Part shown: positions 33,906 through 42,527 of the stretch, in pieces
How the letters are laid out: each line of letters begins with the position of its first letter
How positions within the stretch are numbered: position 1 is the first letter of the stretch
NCBI GenBank assembly: GCA_964514385.1
Contig: CAZEQJ010000020.1
Span: 1-58,661 of the forward strand
DNA: 58,661 nucleotides
From: CAZEQJ01 sp964514385
Lineage (GTDB): Bacteria; Bacteroidota; Bacteroidia; Cytophagales; Cyclobacteriaceae
Direction: 5' to 3'
Position numbers and translations under genes: made by a program
Notes under the pieces: generated by a model
Seen by the model: the letters and a program-made list of their open reading frames with translations, nothing else
What the model was told of the DNA's origin: nothing
Database searches by the model: none

Positions 33906-36900
33906 TTGACTGCCGAGCAGATCTTATCGATATATGAAGCCGATCCCTTCATAAAAACACTGGGATTACAGCAAAAAGCGGGAAAACTTACAGGCTTAAA
34001 AGGTAGCTTTCTCGCATTTTTGGTTGCCTCGCTGGATAGCATGCAAAAGCGCGATATCCTGATCAATATGAAAGACCGTGAGTCGGCTGCCTACCTGCGC
34101 GACGACATCCAAAACCTGCTGCCTAATAAAGAAGTTCTGATGTTTCCCTCCTCCTATAAAAAGCCCTATGTGGTGGAAGAAACAGAAAATGCGCAGGTGT
34201 TGCAACGTACAGAGGTGCTCAACCGCCTGCAGCAAAAAGAACGCCCCTGTGAGATTATTGTCACCTATGCTGATGCGCTGACCGAACGGGTAGTCCGTAA
34301 AAAAGCACTTTTAGACAATACGTTCAGTGTTCAGCTGGGTGAAAAGATTAACTCGGAATTTGTCGTCGAATTGCTGAATACGTACGGTTTTGAACGTGCT
34401 GATTTTGTATATGAGCCGGGACAATATGCTGTTCGTGGGGGTATTATCGATATTTTTTCGTTTGGAAATGACAACCCCTACCGGCTTGAGCTTTTCGGCG
34501 ATGAAGTAGATGACATTCGTACTTTCAATCCGGATGATCAGCTTTCGGTTGAAAAGCTCACCCGCATCAGCATTATTCCGAATATACAGGATAAACTGCA
34601 ATCGGCAGAACGCGAGCATTTTACCACCTACCTACGCAAGGGTGCACTGGTAATATCTGAGGGATTATCCTATATGGAAGAGGTTATAACTCAATATTAT
34701 CAGAAAGCTACCGAGCGCTTTCGTGCGATTGTAAATAGTGCCGGTGGCACGCAGGTGATCCTGGCGCCTGATGAGGTGTATGAAAGCCCGGCATCCTTTG
34801 AAAAGAGTCTTGAAAATCATACCCTGATACAATTTGAAGGAGGCTCATATAAGCCGCTTGAAAATGCCGAGGAACTGGTATTCGATTGTCAGGCGCAGCC
34901 ATCCTTCAACAAAAACTTCGACCTGCTGGTCAGCGACCTCAAAAACAATACGGAAAAGGGTTTTACCAATATACTCACAGCCGAAACGCGGTCTCAGCTG
35001 CAACGTCTGGAAACTATACTGGAAGAAATTGGAAAAGACAACTTATCCTTCCATCCACTGCTACTGGGACTCAACCGCGGCTTCATTGACAACGAACGCC
35101 ACCTGGCCATATATACAGATCATGAGATTTTTGAAAAATTTCACCGGTACAAGGCCCGCGACAAAACTTCTAAATCAAAAGCCTTAACGTTAAAAGAAAT
35201 CAAAACCCTTCAGCCCGGTGATTATGTAACACATATCGATCATGGCATAGGGCGTTTTGCCGGCATGGAGACGGTAGATGTCGGAGATAAAAAACAGGAG
35301 GCTATCAGGCTCATTTACCGGGACAATGACCTGTTGCTGGTAAGTGTGCATTCCATCCATAAAATCGCCAAATATAGCGGCCGTGAGGGACAGGCTCCAC
35401 AGGTAAGTAAGTTGGGCTCTGCCGAGTGGGAAAACAAAAAAAAGCGGGTAAAGAAAAGGCTGAAAGACATCGCCAAAGACCTCATTTCACTTTATGCAAA
35501 ACGCAGGGAAAGTGAAGGTTTTTCCTTTCAGCAGGATAGCTACATGCAGGCGGAGCTGGAATCGTCCTTTCTGTACGAGGATACCCCTGATCAGGCGCGC
35601 GCCACTGAGGAAGTAAAGAACGATATGATGAAACCCTACCCCATGGACCGCCTGGTGTGTGGGGATGTAGGCTTCGGGAAAACGGAAGTGGCGATCAGGG
35701 CAGCATTCAAGGCTGTACTGGGAGGAAAGCAGGTCGCCGTGCTGGTACCGACCACCATTCTTGCTATGCAGCATTATCACACCTTCAGCAACCGACTCAA
35801 GGATATGCCGGTAAAGGTGAGCTTTATCAACCGCTTTAAGTCAACAAAGGAAATCCGGGAAACGATAAAACAACTCAATGAAGGTAAAATCGACATTATC
35901 ATAGGTACACACAGGCTGGTAAGTAAGGATATTGTGTTTAAAAACCTTGGCCTCCTGGTCATCGATGAGGAGCAAAAATTTGGTGTAAAGGTAAAAGACC
36001 GATTAAAAGAGCTGAAGGTAAATGTAGATGTACTGACGCTTACAGCTACCCCTATTCCACGCACCTTACATTTCTCACTCATGGGAGCCAGAGACCTGAG
36101 CGTGATCAATACACCTCCTCCCAATCGTCAGCCGGTTACTACTGAGATCCACGCTTTCAATGAGGCGGTGATCCGTGATGCTATTTCTTTTGAAGTAGAC
36201 CGTGGCGGGCAGGTGTTTTTTGTAAATAACCGCATCAATGATATCAATGAAATCGCCGGGCTGATACAACGGCTGGTGCCGGGTACACGTGTCGCCGCGG
36301 CTCACGGCCAGATGGACGGGACTAAGCTTGAAAAAATCATGCTCGACTTTATTGAAGGCAGGTATGACGTGCTGGTATCGACCAATATTATCGAGTCGGG
36401 ACTGGATATACCCAATGCAAATACGATCATCATCAACCATGCCCATATGTTTGGGCTCAGTGATCTTCACCAGATGCGGGGCCGTGTAGGCCGATCGAAT
36501 GTAAAGGCATATTGCTACCTGCTGGCTCCCACCATTTCAGGCTTTACGGTAGATGCGCGCAAGCGATTAACTACCCTGGAAGAATTTTCCGATCTGGGTG
36601 ATGGCTTTAAGGTCGCCATGCGTGATCTGGATATTCGTGGTGCCGGTGATCTGCTGGGTGCAGAGCAAAGTGGTTTTATCAACGACCTGGGGTTTGACAC
36701 CTACCATAAGATGCTGGATGAAGCCGTCGGTGAACTGAAGGAAAATGAGTTTAAATCACTTTTCGAAAAAGTGGAACCCAACGAGTTTCCGGCTGAAAAA
36801 GAGTTTGTGAAGGAGACCAATATTGAAACAGACCTGGAGCTGCTTATTCCCAATGACTACGTGAAAAACATATCAGAAAGGCTTTCCCTTTACACCCGTC

Positions 36901-37283
36901 TGGACAACATTGAAAAAGAAGCAGAGCTTACTGCCTTTGCGGTGGAAGTCAAAGACCGGTTTGGACCGATACCTGAGCCTGTCAGCGATCTGATCGAGTC
37001 CGTAAGATTACGCTGGGATGCAAGGAATGCCGGTTTTGAGAAACTAAAAATTAAGAACGGTGAAATGCGGGGATACCTTATCGATGAAAATAACAAGGAT
37101 TTTTATGCCTCAGCCCATTTTACTTCCTTGCTGAATTATGTACAGATGCATCCCAAAAAATGCAGGATGAAACATATAAAAAACAGGCCTCTTGTGGTAT
37201 TCAGCGATGTAAGCACCATTCAGGAGGCCCGTAATATTCTGGCAGAAATCAGATCAATAGAGCATGCACTGGCTAAACAATGA
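33906..37283 (+). CDS. mfd: Transcription-repair coupling factor
   Basis: A 1125-residue SF2 translocase of normal length. It has the UvrB-homology region (about 1-350, ending with VRGGIIDIFSF-type motifs), the RNA-polymerase-interacting domain (about 440-500, GDYVTHIDHGIGRF), and the helicase core with Walker A GDVGFGKTEVA and DEEQ box VIDEEQKFGV. The motif VI region is HQMRGRVGRS, and a C-terminal TRCF domain runs to about 1120. It removes stalled RNA polymerase and recruits UvrA. The start is a TTG: an in-frame TAA lies 18 bases upstream and the next Met is near residue 47, so TTG 33906 is the only start that keeps the domain. It converges on the yfiR-like gene with an 11-base overlap. Confidence 0.95.
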   Translation: MTAEQILSIYEADPFIKTLGLQQKAGKLTGLKGSFLAFLVASLDSMQKRDILINMKDRESAAYLRDDIQNLLPNKEVLMFPSSYKKPYVVEETENAQVLQRTEVLNRLQQKERPCEIIVTYADALTERVVRKKALLDNTFSVQLGEKINSEFVVELLNTYGFERADFVYEPGQYAVRGGIIDIFSFGNDNPYRLELFGDEVDDIRTFNPDDQLSVEKLTRISIIPNIQDKLQSAEREHFTTYLRKGALVISEGLSYMEEVITQYYQKATERFRAIVNSAGGTQVILAPDEVYESPASFEKSLENHTLIQFEGGSYKPLENAEELVFDCQAQPSFNKNFDLLVSDLKNNTEKGFTNILTAETRSQLQRLETILEEIGKDNLSFHPLLLGLNRGFIDNERHLAIYTDHEIFEKFHRYKARDKTSKSKALTLKEIKTLQPGDYVTHIDHGIGRFAGMETVDVGDKKQEAIRLIYRDNDLLLVSVHSIHKIAKYSGREGQAPQVSKLGSAEWENKKKRVKKRLKDIAKDLISLYAKRRESEGFSFQQDSYMQAELESSFLYEDTPDQARATEEVKNDMMKPYPMDRLVCGDVGFGKTEVAIRAAFKAVLGGKQVAVLVPTTILAMQHYHTFSNRLKDMPVKVSFINRFKSTKEIRETIKQLNEGKIDIIIGTHRLVSKDIVFKNLGLLVIDEEQKFGVKVKDRLKELKVNVDVLTLTATPIPRTLHFSLMGARDLSVINTPPPNRQPVTTEIHAFNEAVIRDAISFEVDRGGQVFFVNNRINDINEIAGLIQRLVPGTRVAAAHGQMDGTKLEKIMLDFIEGRYDVLVSTNIIESGLDIPNANTIIINHAHMFGLSDLHQMRGRVGRSNVKAYCYLLAPTISGFTVDARKRLTTLEEFSDLGDGFKVAMRDLDIRGAGDLLGAEQSGFINDLGFDTYHKMLDEAVGELKENEFKSLFEKVEPNEFPAEKEFVKETNIETDLELLIPNDYVKNISERLSLYTRLDNIEKEAELTAFAVEVKDRFGPIPEPVSDLIESVRLRWDARNAGFEKLKIKNGEMRGYLIDENNKDFYASAHFTSLLNYVQMHPKKCRMKHIKNRPLVVFSDVSTIQEARNILAEIRSIEHALAKQ

Positions 37284-37764
37284 TAGCCAGTTTTTTCAGC
37301 TCAGTAGAAACCCGAAAATTATTTTCATCCATCAGTTTTTCGTTGAGCTCAAACTTCATCCTGCCATTCTGAACGGTAAAGTTGATCATGGATCCCCGTG
37401 TAGCCATACCGTTTCGGTTGCTCACATAAAGGATCGATTTGTTGCCCAGTTTTGCCTGTAGCTCCTCAAACTGATTGGCTGAAATGGTGGACGTAAACAA
37501 CATATCACAGGCTGTGGCATCCTCCCATTTTGGAAAATATTTAACTTCTACATCACTGCGAGAGGCAAACCGATACGACAGCTCTTTATATACAGCCTCC
37601 TCGGCAATGATGCCAATGGTAAGTTTGCCGTCATCCTCCGGCCACTCAATGTATTTTGTGAAATGGTAAATGAATAATCCCTGAACTTTCTCAGGTGCCA
37701 TCTCCTGAGCGATGGCTTGGGTGCATACTAATGCCCCAATGAAAAAAAGCGTTTTCCAATTCAT
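37273..37764 (-). CDS. YfiR family (DUF4154) periplasmic protein, tandem copy A
   Basis: A 163-residue protein with a signal peptide cut near residue 19 (QAIAQ). DUF4154 marks follow: GLFIYHFTKYIEWPE, the central SRSDVEVKYF, YVSNRNGMATRGSMINF and the end VSTELKKLAIIV. About half its residues match the adjacent copy by eye, so the two arose by tandem duplication. YfiR proteins control membrane signalling partners from the periplasm. No sensor gene is adjacent here; candidates are the two output-less sensors upstream. It is the second gene of the pair and overlaps the mfd end by 11 bases. Confidence 0.85.
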   Translation of the reverse strand: MNWKTLFFIGALVCTQAIAQEMAPEKVQGLFIYHFTKYIEWPEDDGKLTIGIIAEEAVYKELSYRFASRSDVEVKYFPKWEDATACDMLFTSTISANQFEELQAKLGNKSILYVSNRNGMATRGSMINFTVQNGRMKFELNEKLMDENNFRVSTELKKLAIIV

Positions 37765-37835
37765 AACCTTGCAAATAATTATCCCGTTGCAATTTACTGT
37801 GTTAAGTAATTGTAAAGCAAGTATTTAGAAGAATT

Positions 37836-38321
37836 CTAAACCAGAATAGCCAGTTTTTTAAGCTCCGAAGACACTTTTACACCACTGCTCGCAATATTTT
37901 GCTGGTTCAGCTCAAATTTCATGCGCCCCTCTTTCATCACAAAGTTGATGGTAGAGCCCTTATGTGCCATTCCGTTGCGATAGCTAACATACACCACATC
38001 AGCTCTGTCCAGGCGTGCCTGCAGATGCTCAAGGTCTCCTGAAGATAAGGTGCCTACATATAGCAACTCTGCCGGTGCTGCCTGCTCCGGTTTGTTGTAA
38101 AACACTACGTTTACGGCATTATTCCGTGCAAAGCGAAGGCTTACCTCATCATACACCGCCTTATCTCCGATGACTCCTACCGTAATAGCTGCCTTTTCCG
38201 GCCACTCGATATACTTGGTGAAATGGTATAGAAATAAGCCTTGTATTTTCGTTTCGCTCATTTCCTGGCAAAAACCGCCAACAAAGAAAAAAGTAAATAA
38301 TGTGATCAATCCCCTTTTCAT
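37836..38321 (-). CDS. YfiR family (DUF4154) periplasmic protein, tandem copy B
   Basis: A 161-residue paralogue of the preceding entry. A signal peptide (cut near GGFCQ) is followed by GLFLYHFTKYIEWPE, YVSYRNGMAHKGSTINF, GRMKFELNQQNI and VSSELKKLAILV. The two genes are separated by 71 bases and point the same way, so B is upstream and the pair may be one transcript. The mature proteins have very few cysteines, unlike the Pseudomonas YfiR, which has regulatory disulfides. That makes redox control through the same disulfides unlikely. Confidence 0.85.
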   Translation of the reverse strand: MKRGLITLFTFFFVGGFCQEMSETKIQGLFLYHFTKYIEWPEKAAITVGVIGDKAVYDEVSLRFARNNAVNVVFYNKPEQAAPAELLYVGTLSSGDLEHLQARLDRADVVYVSYRNGMAHKGSTINFVMKEGRMKFELNQQNIASSGVKVSSELKKLAILV

Positions 38322-38411
38322 TACTTTTTTATTTGCAAAGTAAGGGTATGCGGCAATGGATAACTGTTCAAATTATCCTTCTATCCTTTTTATGTAAGAA
38401 ATAGGGGTTAC

Positions 38412-38519
38412 TTAGTGCTTCAGGTCGTGCTCGTTGTCGCTCAACATCTTATTTGGAAATATAAATGGCGACAAAAGTGTAAGAATAAACAAAAACCCTA
38501 TTAAATAGATCATGTACAT
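38412..38519 (-). CDS. Very small membrane protein (35 residues)
   Basis: A 35-codon ORF on the minus strand starting at ATG 38519 and ending TAA at 38412. One strongly hydrophobic span (residues 3-22, YLIGFLFILTLLSPFIF) is followed by a polar tail ending NEHDLKH. It lies in a 362-base space otherwise free of genes, divergent from the small membrane protein at 38684. Features of a real microprotein are the clean single span, the charged tail and its isolated position. It has no recognised family and no strong promoter match. Chance cannot be excluded at this length. Confidence 0.4.
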   Translation of the reverse strand: MYMIYLIGFLFILTLLSPFIFPNKMLSDNEHDLKH

Positions 38520-38657
38520 GGCACTCTAATTTTTTCGTAAAGAAAATAAAAACTACGAAAACTGTGATAAAATCCTGCTGAAATATTTCCCGAGGTATTC
38601 TGGGGCTGATGTATGAAACTCGTGCACTTTCTATATTTCCTCTTTCACTTAAACCTG

Positions 38658-38665
38658 TATATTTG
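38658..38665 (+). promoter_or_regulatory. -7 element for the small membrane protein gene
   Basis: TATATTTG fully matches TAnnTTTG and lies 19 bases before the ATG at 38684. This supports that ATG over an in-frame one at 38609, which would be upstream of the promoter. Confidence 0.5.
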
Positions 38666-38683
38666 CAATCTAAAGTTGGATTT

Positions 38684-38824
38684 ATGTACGATATAATAGT
38701 TAATAGCGGAGCAAACTTTTTCTTTTGGATTGCCGCCGTCCTTATTGGAGTCATTGTAGCATTTTCAGTAGGCGACATCGCGAAGATGAACCCAAAAGGC
38801 AAAAAGGAGGAGGATGAAGCATAG
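38684..38824 (+). CDS. Short single-span membrane protein
   Basis: A 46-residue protein starting MYDIIVNSGANFFFW, with one membrane span (about 10-31) and a basic-acidic tail MNPKGKKEEDEA. The frame is open from 38609, but a promoter element at 38658-38665 places the start at 38684. The last 11 bases overlap the start of the lipoprotein gene (ATGAAGCATAG), so the two are translationally coupled. The family is unnamed; the compact, well-formed sequence suggests a conserved Bacteroidota microprotein. Confidence 0.6.
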   Translation: MYDIIVNSGANFFFWIAAVLIGVIVAFSVGDIAKMNPKGKKEEDEA

Positions 38825-39299
38825 TGGCCTTCTGGCGGGATTATGCTGTGTGTTTTTGATTATACTCGGCTGCTCGAAGCAGTCCTACACGGCACATGAT
38901 TTCATCTCCGGTTCACTTGCTTTACTTATGACAGAAAGTGAGTACATACCACTCGATACATTACGCATCAACCAATCCTACCTGTATGCTCAGCCTGATT
39001 TTACAGAAAAGGTAAATGCATTAGTCACATCTTTTCCCGAAGGTTCCGCGGTTTCACCTGATGTTTTAGGTATTATGGCCGAGAAGACACTGATGAGAAC
39101 AAAGGATGAGGAACTGGAATCCAACCTGCTGGCGCTTAATCAGTATCTGGCAGGCTATAATTTAAGTGCCTTTGACCTTCCCCATCTTGATGAAATGGAA
39201 TTATATCTTCACCATTGCCTTATCAATGGGAAAGAGTCGCAAGTGATTACAGAAATTGATCTGACTGAAGGAAAAATCCTGTTCTATCAGTTCATTTAG
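38814..39299 (+). CDS. Putative lipoprotein, unknown
   Basis: A 161-residue protein with a classic lipobox ILGCS (Cys20) after a hydrophobic leader, so it is a lipid-anchored envelope protein. The mature part is mostly helical and acidic and carries one further cysteine near the end. I recognise no domain. It is coupled to the 46-residue membrane protein by an 11-base overlap and converges on the M14 peptidase gene with an 8-base overlap. Confidence 0.65.
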   Translation: MKHSGLLAGLCCVFLIILGCSKQSYTAHDFISGSLALLMTESEYIPLDTLRINQSYLYAQPDFTEKVNALVTSFPEGSAVSPDVLGIMAEKTLMRTKDEELESNLLALNQYLAGYNLSAFDLPHLDEMELYLHHCLINGKESQVITEIDLTEGKILFYQFI

Positions 39300-41016
39300 C
39301 TTCAATCCGGTATATCGGATACGTCATAAAGTCCTTTTCAGCAAATGGAGAGTTTTCATAAATAAAACGTAACTGGGCTACAGGGTCACTTTTGAAGGTC
39401 CTTGACTTCATGGCTTCTTCAAAAGCGTTTCTTAAGTCTTCATCTGTCTTCAGCAAATCAGCTGCTAAATCCTCAAATACATAGGAAGAATACCCTTCCT
39501 TTCGCTGCAGATAGGTGTCAAAGAAGTTCCACCGGAAAAATGAGTCCCTTGCTTTGGGCTCCAATGCTTCCACGATATACCGGTTTGCTACCTGATCCAT
39601 AGGTATGAGGTAATCTCCCCGACGGAAATTCACTTCTTTGCTGATGCTTATCGTATTTACGTTGCCATGAGGGTAATGCCCCTCGTAGGGATAAGTGGCA
39701 TAGGTCACATCCGTCAGCGTATAGGCTGTGACATCTATCGCAGTATCTGCAGCCAGCTGCAGGTAATTAACGTGATTGGCTTCCAAACGTGACATAACAT
39801 TTTTCCACGCCTGTGGTACTACATAATATGCCGGCGTGGTCACGGTATAGACTGGATTGTAGGTAGAATAAAACGGAATTTCCTTTTCAAAGGGCTTATC
39901 ATGATCATAAAATAGCCGTTGCCCGGTCGTCGCCTCACTTTGTATCTCATCGCCTTTGTAACCGGAAAATTCAATCATCTCAGGCTTTTCCTGATCGGCC
40001 TCCCACAATACAGAAAAGCTTTGCTCTTGCATTAACTGTAACCGGTCCTCACTGACGGCTTCCCTGATCTTTTCATGATGCTGCAGAGCATAGGCATACA
40101 TGCCCACCATAAATGTTTTTGTTGCCATTACACGATCGTGAAAAGGCTTTAGCATATGGGCTTCGGTCATAATGCCTATCGTGCTAAACAGGCTGGCGTA
40201 GCCGGTAGAATACCTCGGATGGTCAATAAACTGTGTCCAGCCATTTTCAGGTGTACGTCCCCAGCTATTGACGTAAGGGATCATAGCAGAATGGTTGACC
40301 GCCATATATTCATATAAAAAGGGTTCTAACTGAGTTTTCAGTAAGCTTCCGGCATTGCCGCCAAGTTTGTCTTCCTGAGTTGGTAGATAAGTAAGCGTGT
40401 AAGGATAATCAGCACCGTTGGAAACATGAGGCTCCAGGTAGAGCTCCGGATAGATGGTAGTAAAAAGCTGGACGAAGGAACGGGCATTTTCAGAGTCCAT
40501 TTTGAGAAAATCTCGGTTCAGGTCATAATTTTTTGAATTGCCACGGAAGCCATAGGATTCCGGTCCGTTCTGATTTACCCGTGTGGTGCTGTTTCTGTTG
40601 AGTACGCCGCCAATGTTGTAAAAAGGAATGATGACAATACGAATATGCTTCAACTCTTCCTGAAGGTTGTCCCGATCGAGCAGGTCTTTGACAAAAAGCA
40701 TGGTTGCATCCACTCCGTCAGGCTCACCGGCATGTATGGCATTACTGATCAGCCAGGTGAGTTTTTCGCTTTTTTCTATTCTATCATGATCCGGATCGAT
40801 GATTACAATATGCAGTGGCTCTCCACTGTCAGTCATGCCAAAGCTTTGTATGGAAATGAAGGGAACAGCCTCAGCGAGTTGTGTATACCAGTTCATACCC
40901 TGATGATAAGTCGGTGTTTGTGTTCCTTTTGATTGTTCAAATATCGTTTCAGGAAGCTGCTGTGCATACAGTATGCCGGCAACAAAGCATAGCAAAATTG
41001 ATAGGGACAGTTTCAT
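39292..41016 (-). CDS. Secreted M14-family zinc carboxypeptidase-like protein
   Basis: The frame is open to 41220, but ATG 41016 starts a standard signal peptide (MKLSLSILLCFVAGILYAQ) and is used, for 574 residues. The M14 zinc site is present: H95 and E98 in NAIHAGEPDG, a third His in YLEPHVSNG, and the catalytic Glu in GIMTEAHML. The substrate-binding Asn/Arg region appears as RVNQNGPESYGFRGN. It probably trims exported peptides or peptidoglycan fragments in the periplasm. It is downstream of two thioredoxin-fold genes but separated from them by a terminator. Confidence 0.85.
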   Translation of the reverse strand: MKLSLSILLCFVAGILYAQQLPETIFEQSKGTQTPTYHQGMNWYTQLAEAVPFISIQSFGMTDSGEPLHIVIIDPDHDRIEKSEKLTWLISNAIHAGEPDGVDATMLFVKDLLDRDNLQEELKHIRIVIIPFYNIGGVLNRNSTTRVNQNGPESYGFRGNSKNYDLNRDFLKMDSENARSFVQLFTTIYPELYLEPHVSNGADYPYTLTYLPTQEDKLGGNAGSLLKTQLEPFLYEYMAVNHSAMIPYVNSWGRTPENGWTQFIDHPRYSTGYASLFSTIGIMTEAHMLKPFHDRVMATKTFMVGMYAYALQHHEKIREAVSEDRLQLMQEQSFSVLWEADQEKPEMIEFSGYKGDEIQSEATTGQRLFYDHDKPFEKEIPFYSTYNPVYTVTTPAYYVVPQAWKNVMSRLEANHVNYLQLAADTAIDVTAYTLTDVTYATYPYEGHYPHGNVNTISISKEVNFRRGDYLIPMDQVANRYIVEALEPKARDSFFRWNFFDTYLQRKEGYSSYVFEDLAADLLKTDEDLRNAFEEAMKSRTFKSDPVAQLRFIYENSPFAEKDFMTYPIYRIEAK

Positions 41017-41030
41017 AACAGGTAAAAATA

Positions 41031-41060
41031 AAAAAGGCAACCGTAATAGATTGCCTTTTA
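41031..41060 (-). terminator. Rho-independent terminator after the thioredoxin-fold genes
   Basis: On the minus strand AAAGGCAA (41058-41051) pairs with TTGCCTTT (41040-41033) over a 10-base loop, then T-rich bases follow. It separates the redoxin pair from the M14 peptidase gene, whose own promoter would have to lie in the remaining few bases or inside this hairpin. Confidence 0.8.
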
Positions 41061-41080
41061 TTATAGAAGGATCAATTATA

Positions 41081-41692
41081 TTATGAATTTTTCCATTTGA
41101 TCGTGCAGCCGGTAGCCCGGGTCGTTGTTTGAGGAATTGATTTTCCGGCCAATAGTGCTTCAACTGCATCTTCAACGTATTTTTCTTCTGCTTTTGATTC
41201 ATCGCGTGCGTTGCTGTCAATGCCGCCGATATACGCTACCCGCAATTTGCCATTTTCTTTGTTGAGCAGAAATACATGCGGAGTAACGGTAGCACCATAT
41301 GTTCGGGCTATTTCCTGGGTGCCATCGACAAGGTATGGGAAAGTAAAACCTTTTTCGCGCGCTCGTATTTTCATGTTCTCAAATGAATCTTCAGGCTTTA
41401 TTTCAGGGTCATTAGGGTTAATGGCGATCACCGGGTATCCCTTTGCCTTGTATTTTTTGTCGAGAGCAATGATACGATCTTCATAGGCTTTGGCAAAAGG
41501 GCAGTGATTGCATGTGAATACCACAATAAAGCCTTTGGCATCATCATAGTCGGCCATTGACACCATGGAGCCATCGATGTTTTTCAGAGAGAAATCCATG
41601 GCCACGTCGCCTACCTTGTAGCCTTCTTTTTCTACAAGACCAGTATTAATGCCCATTACCATGATAAGGGCAATTAGTATTGATTTTATCAT
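41081..41692 (-). CDS. Thioredoxin-fold (redoxin/AhpC-TSA-like) exported protein
   Basis: A 203-residue protein with an N-terminal hydrophobic leader (about 1-18) and a thioredoxin fold of the redoxin type: GYKVGDVAMDFSLKN, then the active site TCNHCPFA (about 60-67), and the cis-Pro loop ATVTPHVFLL. It probably acts as a periplasmic thiol peroxidase or disulfide exchanger. The CNHC pair replaces the usual WCxxC, which is typical of this sub-branch. It follows the TlpA-like gene by 6 bases in the same direction, so the pair form one operon. Confidence 0.85.
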   Translation of the reverse strand: MIKSILIALIMVMGINTGLVEKEGYKVGDVAMDFSLKNIDGSMVSMADYDDAKGFIVVFTCNHCPFAKAYEDRIIALDKKYKAKGYPVIAINPNDPEIKPEDSFENMKIRAREKGFTFPYLVDGTQEIARTYGATVTPHVFLLNKENGKLRVAYIGGIDSNARDESKAEEKYVEDAVEALLAGKSIPQTTTRATGCTIKWKNS

Positions 41693-41698
41693 AACGAT

Positions 41699-42166
41699 TT
41701 AATTTAGGTGTTTATCAATTAGTTTTTGTAACTCTTCCTGTTCGAATGCCTGTTCGTAAAACCAGCGCTGATTGGTATCGGTACGTACGATCAGTGTTGC
41801 CGGTATTGCGCCAGACCATTCTTCACTGATTTTGGGCATCCATTCGTTAAAGTTAAGATTTTCCATGATCATTACCGGCGATTCCAGCTGTTTTCTTTCC
41901 TGAAAGCGGGTCACTTTATCCAGTGCATCTTCCTCAAAATCAATGCTTACCAGTAGTACATCTACCTCGTTTTTTCGTCCTGCCTCTTCAAAATAAGGCA
42001 GTTCTTTTACACAGGGCGCGCACCATGTAGCCCAAAAGTTTACTACCAGAAGCTTTTGGTTATTATAGTTGTCGATGTATGCCTCGAGCTGTTCGAAACT
42101 CACCACTTCCGGAGGGTCATTGACAGGCTGAAAAAATGATAATAAAATGAAAATAATTACATGCAT
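41699..42166 (-). CDS. TlpA-like thioredoxin family protein
   Basis: A 155-residue protein with a short N-terminal hydrophobic segment and a thioredoxin domain. The active site WCAPC sits in NFWATWCAPCVKELP (about 45-59) and the cis-Pro loop is AIPATLIV. It likely reduces envelope disulfides, for example in cytochrome c maturation. It is the first gene of the pair with the redoxin at 41081. A TAnnTTTG match lies 55 bases upstream, at the edge of the candidate oriC region. Confidence 0.88.
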   Translation of the reverse strand: MHVIIFILLSFFQPVNDPPEVVSFEQLEAYIDNYNNQKLLVVNFWATWCAPCVKELPYFEEAGRKNEVDVLLVSIDFEEDALDKVTRFQERKQLESPVMIMENLNFNEWMPKISEEWSGAIPATLIVRTDTNQRWFYEQAFEQEELQKLIDKHLN

Positions 42167-42220
42167 AGCGTATCTCTAAAGTAATCTGAGTAAACGAATA
42201 TTTCCCATTCTGAGTTTAGC

Positions 42221-42228
42221 CAAAATTA
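42221..42228 (-). promoter_or_regulatory. -7 element for the TlpA-like operon
   Basis: The minus strand reads TAATTTTG, a full match to TAnnTTTG, giving a leader of about 48 bases. No -33 element is clear. Confidence 0.4.
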
Positions 42229-42314
42229 CTAAAATGTTGATTTATAATGATTTAATTCTCGCCGTTAACAATTCCTTTACAGCTATTTTAGTATGCAACT
42301 TTTTTTGGGCCAAT

Positions 42315-42422
42315 TTATCCACAAAATGATCAAGTTATCCACACCTTCGATTCCGCTTTTCTATAACTACCTGATTATGTAGTACTTAACAATATATTTC
42401 TAAATATATTCTTTGTGGATAA
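42315..42422. other. Candidate replication origin: three perfect DnaA boxes around an AT-rich block
   Basis: TTATCCACA occurs on the plus strand at 42315-42323 and 42335-42343, exactly 20 bases apart. Its complement TGTGGATAA is at 42414-42422. Between them, 42361-42413 is strongly AT-rich and could be a duplex-unwinding element. All lie in a 361-base space with no ORF of interest. Clustered perfect boxes with an AT-rich stretch are the hallmark of oriC, which in Bacteroidota is often away from dnaA. dnaA itself is not in the window. A DnaA-titration or control site is the alternative. Confidence 0.5.
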
Positions 42423-42527
42423 ACCCTTAAATGTCTACGTTTTTTTATTTTGTGCCTTCCATGGCATATTCGATAGCCATAACGTATTGAAATTCAGACG
42501 TCTGGGAATTAACATTTAGAAAACATT

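Noticed and set aside
38449..38802. 117-residue minus-strand ORF
   Set aside because: It is antisense to the promoter-supported 46-residue membrane protein and overlaps the 35-residue ORF in another frame; composition looks random.
39292..41220. Longer start for the M14 peptidase (642 residues)
   Set aside because: The extra 68 residues run through the terminator of the redoxin genes and into that gene; ATG 41016 begins a normal signal peptide.
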